From assembly GCF_049701115.1 (NCBI RefSeq), contig NZ_JBNATX010000031.1, positions 1 to 21,749 on the forward strand: a stretch of DNA of 21,749 nt, in the 5' to 3' direction. Source of the stretch: Thermoanaerobacter sp049701115 (GTDB lineage: Bacteria; Bacillota; Thermoanaerobacteria; Thermoanaerobacterales; Thermoanaerobacteraceae). The notes under the pieces are model-generated. The model searched no databases. It worked only from the letters and a program-made list of their open reading frames with translations, and was not told the DNA's origin. Numbering within the stretch: position 1 is the stretch's first letter; each line of letters opens with the position of its first letter. Positions 15,720 through 21,749 of the stretch are shown here, one piece after another. The position numbers and the translations under genes were made by a program.

Positions 15720-16702
15720 TTCAACTTCACCCTCGGATCAATTAATGCGTACACAAAATCTGCTATAAAAGTTGCCACTATCACACCTATTACTATCAAG
15801 CTAAAGAGCCCAGTCAGAAGTCCAAAATCTCTGACAGCAATCGCCTTCCCAAAATAAAACCCAATACCCGGATAATTAAATATCGATTCGACCAAAGTCT
15901 GACCTCCCAGCATGTAGCCTATCCCTATTGCCAACCCTGCTATTAAAGGAAGCATAGCATTGTTTCTTATATATTTTGAAGCAATTACAGAATCAGGCAA
16001 GCCTCTCATTTCAGCAAACCTTATAAAATCTTCCTCCATGACCTGTGAAGTATTTCCTCTCATAGATAAAGTCCAAGAAGCAAGTTGCGGAATAGCAACT
16101 GCTAAAATAGGCCCTGTAGCATGGAGAAAGACTTTCCATACAAATTCAAGCGAAAATGAGGGGTTCATTCCTACTGGATATGCTCCTCCTAATGGCAAAA
16201 CTCTATACCTCACCGAAAATACAAATAGTATTAAAACTGCCAATATAAAAGGAGGAACTGCCTGGATTATGCTGGAAATAGTAGATATAAAAGTGTCAAT
16301 AAATTTTCCCCTCTTTTGGGCTGCAAAAGCTCCGAGATAAATGCCTAAGCTAAAACTTAAAAAAGTAGCTAAAGATATAACGAAAAGCGTCCATGGCAAA
16401 GCTTTTGCTATAATTTCATTGACACTGGTATTGTAAAAAGTTGAATAACCAAAATTACCTTTTAATAGATTACTTACAAACTTTGCATATCTTGTACTAA
16501 TAGGCTCATTAGGGTCGACTCCCATCATCTTATGAGCTATTTCAAGAGCCTGTTCAAACTGCATATTCCTCTGCTGAGCAATATAAACAGCCAGGCCATA
16601 AGCGGGGTCGCCTGGCATATTGTTGACTAAAACAAATACCCCGCTTATGGCGATAATAAACACAATAATCAAATACAGTACTCTATTCACAAAATAACTC
16701 AT
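15716..16702 (-). CDS. ABC transporter permease, OppB type
   Basis: 328 residues with an N-terminal span (YLIIVFIIAISGVFVLVNNM), an external loop ending before NFGYSTFYNTSVNEII, and five more membrane segments, typical of OppB/DppB. The EAA motif lies in EEDFIRFAEMRGLPDSV and the C-terminus ends with the family phrase VYALIDPRVKL. It begins 22 bases after the oppA stop. The cargo is defined by the binding protein, not by this subunit. Confidence 0.92.
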   Translation of the reverse strand: MSYFVNRVLYLIIVFIIAISGVFVLVNNMPGDPAYGLAVYIAQQRNMQFEQALEIAHKMMGVDPNEPISTRYAKFVSNLLKGNFGYSTFYNTSVNEIIAKALPWTLFVISLATFLSFSLGIYLGAFAAQKRGKFIDTFISTISSIIQAVPPFILAVLILFVFSVRYRVLPLGGAYPVGMNPSFSLEFVWKVFLHATGPILAVAIPQLASWTLSMRGNTSQVMEEDFIRFAEMRGLPDSVIASKYIRNNAMLPLIAGLAIGIGYMLGGQTLVESIFNYPGIGFYFGKAIAVRDFGLLTGLFSLIVIGVIVATFIADFVYALIDPRVKLK

Positions 16703-16724
16703 CTCATATCCCTACCTGTCTTCT

Positions 16725-18575
16725 CTATTTTGCTGGAACTAATTCTCCTTTTGTGATTAATAAGTTATAAACCCTTTCAATTCCACCAGGAGCCAGTGAC
16801 CAAACTGGGTCCTCTTTGGAAGGCCAACCTTTCACTCTGTAGCCGTCGTTATAGTAAATCGGCAGCACTTTTTCATAAAGAGGTATAACAGGCAAGTACT
16901 CGTTTGTAATGTATGCAAGCTGTTGTATTATCTCCATTGCTTTAGACTCATCCTGTAAGTTCTTCTGTAATTCTAATACTAAATCATACGGAGAAAGTTC
17001 TCCCCACGGCGTGTTGTATTTGTCCTTTGCAGGGAAGCTTGTTATTGCAGAAACATCTCCATCATATAACCTCTGATAGCCTGTGAGAGGATGCGGATAA
17101 CCCCACCATGCAGAACCAAATTCAATAGCTGCGTCATAATCTCCGCTTCTCATTACCTGGTCTCTCATCCCCTCAGGGATTAACTTCATCTCTACCTTAA
17201 ATCCAAAGCTATTAAGCTCTTGAACTACCTCCCTTGCAGCTAATACCCAGTCGTTATGAGGGCCATACACTGAGAGAGTAAAGGCTACAGGCTGTCCGTT
17301 AGGCTGTTGCCATGTATTACCTACCTTCTTGTAACCTGCCTTATTCAATATCTCTTCCGCGGTAGCTGTATCAGTATTATACTTTGTCAGTTTCTGCAGT
17401 GTATCTTGGGTTATCCATTTAGATTCCATGCTCTTTAAAATACCATCAGCATAGTTTTCATAACTGTTGGCCTGCCATACTGATACATCTCTTATCTTGT
17501 TTCTATCCAGAATATGAGCAATAGCTTTTCTCAAGTTCAAATCCTTAAACAAAGGCTTTTTGAAGTTAAATACCAAAGAGATATCCGACAAGTCTGAAAC
17601 CGTAATTACATGCAAATCGGGATTAAGCGAAGAAAGCTGCTCTACAACATCTTTAGGCATAGAAGGATGAGCCGCGTCAATCTCATTGGATATCAAAGCC
17701 GCCCACACAAACTCGTTAGAAGACCATTTCTTAAACACTAACTTATCAATCTTCATCTGAGAAGCTGCCCAGTGGTATTTATTTGCCACCATTTCCATTT
17801 CCGACTGCGTAACTTTGGTAGGCTCAAAAGATCCTACTACAGGCAATTTCCCTAATGTTTTAAAAGGTGCAAAGTCATTGACCTTTTTTCTAAATTCATC
17901 AGACTTTTTCTCATACTCTGCTTTCATATCTTCTGAAACAGGCTTCCCATCCGTCTGGAGATAATAAATTTTCTTCCCCAGATCTGCTACTTCCTTTGCC
18001 TGATCTACAAAATCCTTATATACATGCACAGGTGCCAGAGAAGCCATTGCGCCATCTGTCAAAAGTACATGAACAAATGAAGGAGCACTAGTCTTCGATA
18101 AATTAAATACTACCGTATAGTCATCAGGTGTTTCTACTGATTCTATGTCATAGGGCCACTGCCACATAGCCTGTATGAAATTTACCGTATTTACCACATC
18201 TTTAGAAGTGAAAGGTTCTCCATCGCTAAATTTTGCATCTTTTCTTAGATTAACCGTAACCTTATTCCCTTCTATCTTCCAATTTTCAGCTAATCTAGGT
18301 ACATATTCGCCTGTCTGAGGAATATAATAGGCAAAAGGTTCATATACAAACCACCAAGCTCCACCCACACCACCAGGGCCAAAGGGATTACCGTGGAATG
18401 GAAATGGCCAATCCGTAGCAAGTCTTATCTCTCCGGTTTTTACAGTTTCCTGCGGTTTCGGTTCTTGATTAGCCTCCTGTGACGTTTTAGTCTGCTGCCC
18501 ACATCCTGCGAAAATCCCAACTGTGAAGAAAACAATTACAAAAATCGCAATAAATTTTTTCATTACACTATTCAT
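16725..18575 (-). CDS. Extracellular solute-binding lipoprotein, family 5 (OppA type)
   Basis: 616 residues. The N-terminus is a lipoprotein signal with lipobox IFAGC (C25), so the mature protein is lipid-anchored on the outer face of the membrane. The body has the family 5 binding-protein pattern, including VTVNLRKDAKFSDGEPFTSKDV near the start and LSVYGPHNDW further on. Family 5 proteins usually bind peptides, but in Thermotoga maritima several members bind cellobiose or mannobiose-type oligosaccharides, a precedent for sugar import here. GAGGGGGAAGA precedes the ATG. It is the first structural gene after lacI, 45 bases downstream. The sugar role is inferred from the GH130 and hydrolase genes in the same transcript. 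Confidence 0.9.
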   Translation of the reverse strand: MNSVMKKFIAIFVIVFFTVGIFAGCGQQTKTSQEANQEPKPQETVKTGEIRLATDWPFPFHGNPFGPGGVGGAWWFVYEPFAYYIPQTGEYVPRLAENWKIEGNKVTVNLRKDAKFSDGEPFTSKDVVNTVNFIQAMWQWPYDIESVETPDDYTVVFNLSKTSAPSFVHVLLTDGAMASLAPVHVYKDFVDQAKEVADLGKKIYYLQTDGKPVSEDMKAEYEKKSDEFRKKVNDFAPFKTLGKLPVVGSFEPTKVTQSEMEMVANKYHWAASQMKIDKLVFKKWSSNEFVWAALISNEIDAAHPSMPKDVVEQLSSLNPDLHVITVSDLSDISLVFNFKKPLFKDLNLRKAIAHILDRNKIRDVSVWQANSYENYADGILKSMESKWITQDTLQKLTKYNTDTATAEEILNKAGYKKVGNTWQQPNGQPVAFTLSVYGPHNDWVLAAREVVQELNSFGFKVEMKLIPEGMRDQVMRSGDYDAAIEFGSAWWGYPHPLTGYQRLYDGDVSAITSFPAKDKYNTPWGELSPYDLVLELQKNLQDESKAMEIIQQLAYITNEYLPVIPLYEKVLPIYYNDGYRVKGWPSKEDPVWSLAPGGIERVYNLLITKGELVPAK

Positions 18576-18595
18576 ATTCTTCCCCCTCTTCTTTC

Positions 18596-18620
18596 TTTAA
18601 TTACTTGACTAAAAATTAAA
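18596..18620 (-). repeat. AT-rich inverted repeat between lacI and oppA carrying a TCAAGTAA box
   Basis: Arms TTTAATT (18596-18602) and AATTAAA (18614-18620) flank 11 bases. The plus strand reads TTACTTGA at 18601-18608, the same eight bases that recur at 19741 and 19762 upstream of lacI. It begins directly after the lacI stop and lies just before the oppA ribosome site. It could be an operator or an mRNA hairpin that sets the ratio of regulator to binding protein. I see no convincing -35/-10 pair here. Confidence 0.4.
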
Positions 18621-19649
18621 CTACACCAATTCTTTCACTGACTGCCTTTCTACAAATCCCACCTCCATTCTAATGTGGTCATGGAACTCCTTAGGATTGT
18701 CCATTCGCCATAAAAGCCTCTTTACAGCTTTTATGCCCATAAGCTCCTTGTTTATGCGTATAGTGGTAAGAGGAGGTGTCACAATATTACACATGTCTAT
18801 ATCATCAAAACCTACAACAGACACATCCTTTGGAACTCTCAATCCCAATAAATTTAAAGCATTATACAAAGTAATGGCATTGCTGTCATTACTACAAACC
18901 CAAGCCGTTGGAAATTCTTTCAACGTTTTTAATCGATTTGAAACCTCTTTATAATCTTTACTAAGGACATATCTTTCAACATCTTCTGTGATGCAGTATT
19001 CCTCGTTTACTGGCAGGCCAGCATCTCTCATCGCTTCCTTGAAGCCGACCCATCTTTCTCTAAAACTCAAAGAGAAGTCTTTTTCTCCAAAAAATCCGAT
19101 TTTTTTATGTCCTTTTTCTATCAAGTACATCGTTTCTCTATAACTTCCAGGAATATTTTGCGTAAGAACTGCATCAGTGCTAAACATAAAAGAAGCGTGG
19201 TCTACTAAAACAGTAGGAATATTGTAACTTAGAATTTCTGCAAGAAATTCGTCTTTTATAGTTCCCACCACCAAAATCCCTGAAACCTTCCTGTTCTCTA
19301 TACAGGAGGGCACTTCAAATAAATCTTTTTTCATAAAATTAACTAAAACATCATATCCATTGGCTTTTGCTTCATTTTCAATTCCCCATATCACTTTGGT
19401 ATAAAAATTGGTGTCCTTAAAATTCCTTTCCTCTATTATGAGGCATATGTTTTTTAAGTGGTTTTTTGATAAAAAAGATGGGTTCTCCTCAAAATATCCC
19501 ATTTCTTCTGCAGTTTTTATAACTATTCTTCTGGTTTCTTCGCTTACTCCTACCTTGTCATTTAGAGCTAATGATACGGCGTTAATCGATAAATTTAGTT
19601 TTTCTGCTATATCCTTCATTGTAACCTTTTTGCGTTTTGTAGTAGTCAA
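18621..19649 (-). CDS. LacI/GalR-family transcriptional regulator
   Basis: 342 residues from the TTG start used here. The N-terminus has the LacI-family DNA-binding head, VTMKDIAEKLNLSINAVSLALN (about 9-30), then the linker and a periplasmic-binding-protein-like effector domain, with VCSNDSNAITLYNALNLLGLRVPKDVSVVGFDDID as the typical C-terminal signature region. The TTG has AGGGG eight bases upstream; a GTG three codons before lies on that ribosome site, and the ATG at codon 11 would cut into the helix-turn-helix. As first gene of the operon it probably represses itself and the transporter and glycosidase genes until a mannoside is present. The effector is not readable from the sequence. Confidence 0.93.
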   Translation of the reverse strand: MTTTKRKKVTMKDIAEKLNLSINAVSLALNDKVGVSEETRRIVIKTAEEMGYFEENPSFLSKNHLKNICLIIEERNFKDTNFYTKVIWGIENEAKANGYDVLVNFMKKDLFEVPSCIENRKVSGILVVGTIKDEFLAEILSYNIPTVLVDHASFMFSTDAVLTQNIPGSYRETMYLIEKGHKKIGFFGEKDFSLSFRERWVGFKEAMRDAGLPVNEEYCITEDVERYVLSKDYKEVSNRLKTLKEFPTAWVCSNDSNAITLYNALNLLGLRVPKDVSVVGFDDIDMCNIVTPPLTTIRINKELMGIKAVKRLLWRMDNPKEFHDHIRMEVGFVERQSVKELV

Positions 19650-19704
19650 GTTTAACACCCCTGATGATCGTTTTCCTATACGTTAGCTTACTATTCTTGA
19701 GTAA

Positions 19705-19733
19705 ATTATAAGCCATTTTAATTTAATTATCAA
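19705..19733 (-). promoter_or_regulatory. Sigma-A promoter of the lacI-opp-GH130 operon
   Basis: On the minus strand TTGATA (-35, 19728-19733) and TATAAT (-10, 19705-19710) are 17 bases apart. The start should be near 19698, about 50 bases before the lacI start codon. With no other clear promoter and no terminator until 7101, this is likely to drive a transcript of about 12.6 kb. Confidence 0.8.
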
Positions 19734-19748
19734 GTAAAATTTACTTGA
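19730..19748. promoter_or_regulatory. Perfect 19-base palindrome overlapping the -35 box
   Basis: Nine-base arms around a single central A: TCAAGTAAA and TTTACTTGA are exact complements. It covers part of the -35 box of the lacI promoter, so a protein bound here would block RNA polymerase. The odd centre lacks the CG pair common in LacI-family operators, so the binding protein may be a different regulator. Confidence 0.65.
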
Positions 19749-19776
19749 ATTATCGTTTATTTTACTTGAATTTACG
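19740..19776. repeat. Two direct repeats with 21-base period upstream of the lacI promoter
   Basis: The 16-base units at 19740-19755 and 19761-19776 both start with TTTACTTGAATT and end in CG; 14 of 16 bases agree. The offset of 21 bases is two helical turns, so proteins bound to both units would sit on one face of the DNA. The first unit shares nine bases with the palindrome at 19730-19748. Confidence 0.6.
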
Positions 19777-19871
19777 CAAAATATCTCCCTAATTCGCCAA
19801 TTATATACTTAATTCGCCTTTAAAACTGGAAATCTACTTTAAAAATAAAGTTAATTAAAGAAAACAACCTG

Positions 19872-19880
19872 TGGTATAAT
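19872..19880 (+). promoter_or_regulatory. Extended -10 promoter of rsuA
   Basis: TGGTATAAT at 19872-19880 is an extended -10 element with a perfect TATAAT. The -35 region is weak, which is common for extended -10 promoters. It lies 27 bases before the rsuA ATG and is divergent from the lacI promoter. Confidence 0.65.
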
Positions 19881-19907
19881 TAATACGCAACAAAAGGAGG
19901 GGTTGTT

Positions 19908-20630
19908 ATGGCAAAAATGAGATTAGACAAATTATTATCAAATATGGGAATAGGTACAAGAAAAGAGGTAAAAAAGTATATCAAAGATGGTTTGGCAGAG
20001 GTAAATAAAGAAACAGTGTTAGACCCTTCAAAAATCGTAGATACAGAAAAAGATGAGGTATTATTTGATGGAGAAAAGATAGAATACAAAGAATTCATAT
20101 ACTTGATGATGAACAAACCCCAAGGAGTAGTAAGCGCAACCGAAGATAAATTTGAAGAAACCGTGATAGACCTTCTCTCGGAGGAAATCGCTTTAAGGAA
20201 AGTCTTTCCTGTAGGAAGACTTGATAAAGACACAGAAGGCCTACTTATAATAACAAATGACGGGGAGCTTGCCCACAAACTTCTTTCTCCAAAGAAGAAG
20301 GTAGTAAAAAAATACTATGCCGAAATATTGGGAAAAATTACTACAGAAGACGTTAAAAAATTCAAAGAAGGAATTATATTAGAAGATGGCTATAAGACAA
20401 TGCCTGCCGAACTAGAAATAATTGAATCCTCTGAAATCTCTAAGGTTTATATTTCCATAATTGAGGGTAAATACCACCAAATAAAAAGAATGTTTGATGC
20501 ACTTGGAAAAAAGGTTTTATATCTTAAAAGGGTGAGCATGGGAAATTTGGTGCTGGATGAAAATCTACAACCCGGTGAATGGCGAGAATTAACAGAAGAA
20601 GAGGTAAATTTATTAAAGAATTCTATATAA
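19908..20630 (+). CDS. rsuA: 16S rRNA pseudouridine synthase, RsuA family
   Basis: 240 residues. An N-terminal S4 RNA-binding domain (about 4-50, RLDKLLSNMGIGTRKEVKKYI) is followed by the RsuA-type catalytic domain: NKPQGVVSA, GRLDKDTEGLLI with the catalytic D106, and EGKYHQIKRMF. The last motif is that of RsuA (uridine 516 of 16S rRNA) rather than RluB/RluE, which have different residues there. AAAGGAGGGG lies before the ATG. It is the only protein gene on the plus strand and has no functional tie to the mannoside genes. Its last eight bases overlap the end of the convergent SDR gene. Confidence 0.9.
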   Translation: MAKMRLDKLLSNMGIGTRKEVKKYIKDGLAEVNKETVLDPSKIVDTEKDEVLFDGEKIEYKEFIYLMMNKPQGVVSATEDKFEETVIDLLSEEIALRKVFPVGRLDKDTEGLLIITNDGELAHKLLSPKKKVVKKYYAEILGKITTEDVKKFKEGIILEDGYKTMPAELEIIESSEISKVYISIIEGKYHQIKRMFDALGKKVLYLKRVSMGNLVLDENLQPGEWRELTEEEVNLLKNSI

Positions 20631-21360
20631 AACCCCCATCTACTGTAATTACTTGACCTGTTATAAAATTTGCCTTGTCAGAGAGCAAAAACAAAACTGC
20701 ATTTGCCACATCCTCTGGTTTCCCTATGCTCATCAAAGGGATTTCTTCAATGAGCTGTTTTTTTTCTTCGCCATTTAAAATGCTGTTCATACGGGTATCA
20801 ATGACTCCTGGAGCAATGCAATTTACCCTTATCTTAGAAGGTCCTAACTCCTTTGCCAAAGCTTTAGTAAAAGCTATAATTCCTCCCTTGGAGGTAGAGT
20901 AATGGACTTCGCAGGAAGCCCCTGAAATTCCCCATATGGAAGAAATATTTATTATGCTCCCTTGCTTTTTGGGTAGCATATACCTTAAAACACTTTGAGT
21001 ACAGTTAAAAAGCCCTTTTAAATTGACATTCATCATCCTGTCCCAATCTTCTTCTGTTATTTCTACAAAAGGTTTTATCTGTGCGATTCCTGCGTTGTTA
21101 ATCAAATAATCAATGCGGCCAAATTTTCTGTAAATATCATCTATCATCTCGTCCACTTGTTTTCTATTACTTATATCTGCCTGGAAAATTTCTGCATAGC
21201 TGAAATTTTCTCTTATGTAATCCCTAAGCTCCACTGCTTTCTCGTAACTGCTATTGTAGTGTATAGCAACAGAAGCCCCTTCTTTCGCTAACTCAATGCA
21301 TATTCGCCTTCCTATATCCCCAGCGCCGCCAGTTACAATAGCCACTTTTCCTGCAAGCAT
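20623..21360 (-). CDS. SDR-family oxidoreductase (FabG-like)
   Basis: 245 residues. Cofactor loop TGGAGDIG (10-17), NNAG at 88-91, and the catalytic S141, Y154 and K158 (YSTSK) are all present. HYNSS after beta-2 lacks an acidic residue, which fits NADP. The C-terminus FITGQVITVDGGF is typical of FabG-type reductases. It could be a 3-oxoacyl-ACP reductase, but an isolated FabG-like gene in Firmicutes may also be the EF-P 5-aminopentanone reductase (YmfI type); the sequence alone does not decide. GAGGGTG lies six bases before the ATG. Single gene between the tRNA-Gly terminator and rsuA. Confidence 0.88.
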   Translation of the reverse strand: MLAGKVAIVTGGAGDIGRRICIELAKEGASVAIHYNSSYEKAVELRDYIRENFSYAEIFQADISNRKQVDEMIDDIYRKFGRIDYLINNAGIAQIKPFVEITEEDWDRMMNVNLKGLFNCTQSVLRYMLPKKQGSIINISSIWGISGASCEVHYSTSKGGIIAFTKALAKELGPSKIRVNCIAPGVIDTRMNSILNGEEKKQLIEEIPLMSIGKPEDVANAVLFLLSDKANFITGQVITVDGGFI

Positions 21361-21407
21361 TTTTTCACCCTCATTTTAAAATTATTGTGTAGAACAGTAC
21401 AAATTAA

Positions 21408-21436
21408 ATTTTTATAAAAAAATAAAATTATGTCAA
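21408..21436 (-). promoter_or_regulatory. Putative promoter of the SDR gene
   Basis: A perfect TTGACA (21431-21436) is followed 17 bases later by AAAAAT (21408-21413), a weak -10. TATAAA at 14-base spacing is the alternative. It lies between the tRNA terminator and the SDR start. Confidence 0.45.
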
Positions 21437-21453
21437 GAGGCAAAATAGGCACT

Positions 21454-21495
21454 AAAAAAGGGTTCGGGCACTTTGTAAAATGCCTCGAACCCTTT
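21454..21495 (-). terminator. Intrinsic terminator after tRNA-Gly
   Basis: Stem arms 21457-21470 and 21481-21495 make 14 pairs with one bulged base and a 10-base loop. On the minus strand the stem runs into six T. It begins eight bases after the CCA end of the tRNA. Confidence 0.88.
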
Positions 21496-21502
21496 ATTTT
21501 CT

Positions 21503-21577
21503 TGGAGCGGATGACGGGATTTGAACCCGCGGCCCTCAGCTTGGGAAGCTGATGCTCTACCGCTGAGCTACATCCGC
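21503..21577 (-). tRNA. tRNA-Gly (anticodon CCC)
   Basis: The full cloverleaf can be folded: seven-pair acceptor stem GCGGATG with CATCCGC, D arm GTAGCTCAGCGGTAGAGC, anticodon stem TCAGC with GCTGA around the loop TTCCCAA (anticodon CCC), and T arm with GTTCAAATC. Discriminator T and an encoded CCA end are present. It reads GGG codons. Confidence 0.95.
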
Positions 21578-21585
21578 ACACTTTA

Positions 21586-21615
21586 ATTTTACATCACTCA
21601 ACACCTTCGTGTCAA
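21586..21615 (-). promoter_or_regulatory. Promoter of tRNA-Gly
   Basis: TTGACA (21610-21615) and TAAAAT (21586-21591) are 18 bases apart on the minus strand. The start would fall within two or three bases of the tRNA 5' end, so the tRNA needs almost no 5' trimming and is transcribed apart from tRNA-Asn. Confidence 0.75.
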
Positions 21616-21702
21616 CCCATGTATTTTTAATCTATTATAAAAATGCGCCAAATTCAATCAAAAATCTTCTTTTTAAAATCAAAAAATTTTTATAATAAAA
21701 AC

Positions 21703-21749
<47 letters not shown>

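Noticed and set aside
19751..19764. Possible CcpA cre site around ATCGTTT upstream of lacI
   Set aside because: Only the CG centre and a few A bases agree; the outer TG and CA of the cre consensus are missing.
19880..20278. 132-codon minus-strand frame opposite rsuA
   Set aside because: rsuA has complete S4 and catalytic motifs on the plus strand; this frame has no recognisable content.
20648..20655. Another TTACTTGA match
   Set aside because: It lies inside the SDR coding sequence (GQVITVDG) and is explained by codons, not by regulation.
21333..21581. 82-residue frame containing AVEHQLPKLRAAGSNPVIR
   Set aside because: It is the translation of the tRNA-Gly gene and its flanks, a well-known spurious protein pattern.

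Overview
The window looks like chromosomal DNA of a low-GC, thermophilic anaerobic Firmicute, most probably Thermoanaerobacter or a close relative. The grounds are the AT-rich sequence, strong AGGAGG-type ribosome sites, frequent TTG and GTG starts, sigma-A promoters, and a pair of GH130 enzymes that closely resemble, as I recall them, the beta-1,2-mannoside phosphorylases Teth514_1788 and Teth514_1789 of Thermoanaerobacter sp. X514. All protein genes but one (rsuA) lie on the minus strand, so the window reads from right to left.

Right end (21749 to 19860): a cut-off tRNA-Asn(GTT), a complete tRNA-Gly(CCC) with its own promoter and terminator, a FabG-like SDR reductase, and rsuA (16S rRNA pseudouridine synthase) convergent with the SDR.

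Main catabolic operon (about 19700 to 7101): one strong promoter surrounded by a dense set of repeats starts a tightly packed run of lacI-type regulator, oppA-B-C-D-F-type ABC importer, an unlisted 58-residue double-membrane-span protein, a large exported and membrane-anchored protein of probable alpha/alpha-toroid fold, a GH42-like clan GH-A hydrolase and two GH130 phosphorylases. It closes with a strong hairpin terminator. Four junctions have ATGA-type overlaps, so the genes are probably co-translated as one system: surface attack on a mannan, import of oligosaccharides, then intracellular phosphorolysis to alpha-mannose 1-phosphate.

A formate/nitrite-family channel (7051 to 6188) stands alone with its own terminator.

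Second, biosynthetic-looking operon (about 6020 to 1533): a consensus promoter and a leader containing a near-perfect CIRCE element (the HrcA heat-shock operator) precede a mannose-1-phosphate guanylyltransferase-like enzyme, a GT4 glycosyltransferase, a six-hairpin glycosidase-fold protein and a D-Ala-D-Ala-ligase-like ATP-grasp protein. The mannose 1-phosphate made by the GH130 enzymes is the natural substrate of the guanylyltransferase, so the two operons could form one cycle between a mannan and GDP-mannose. A heat-regulated mannan or mannoside, comparable to the mannogen of Leishmania, is the most interesting hypothesis here. It is inference, not demonstrated.

Left end (1529 to 1): a separate promoter with a palindrome over its start site drives an SDR dehydrogenase and a TetR regulator.
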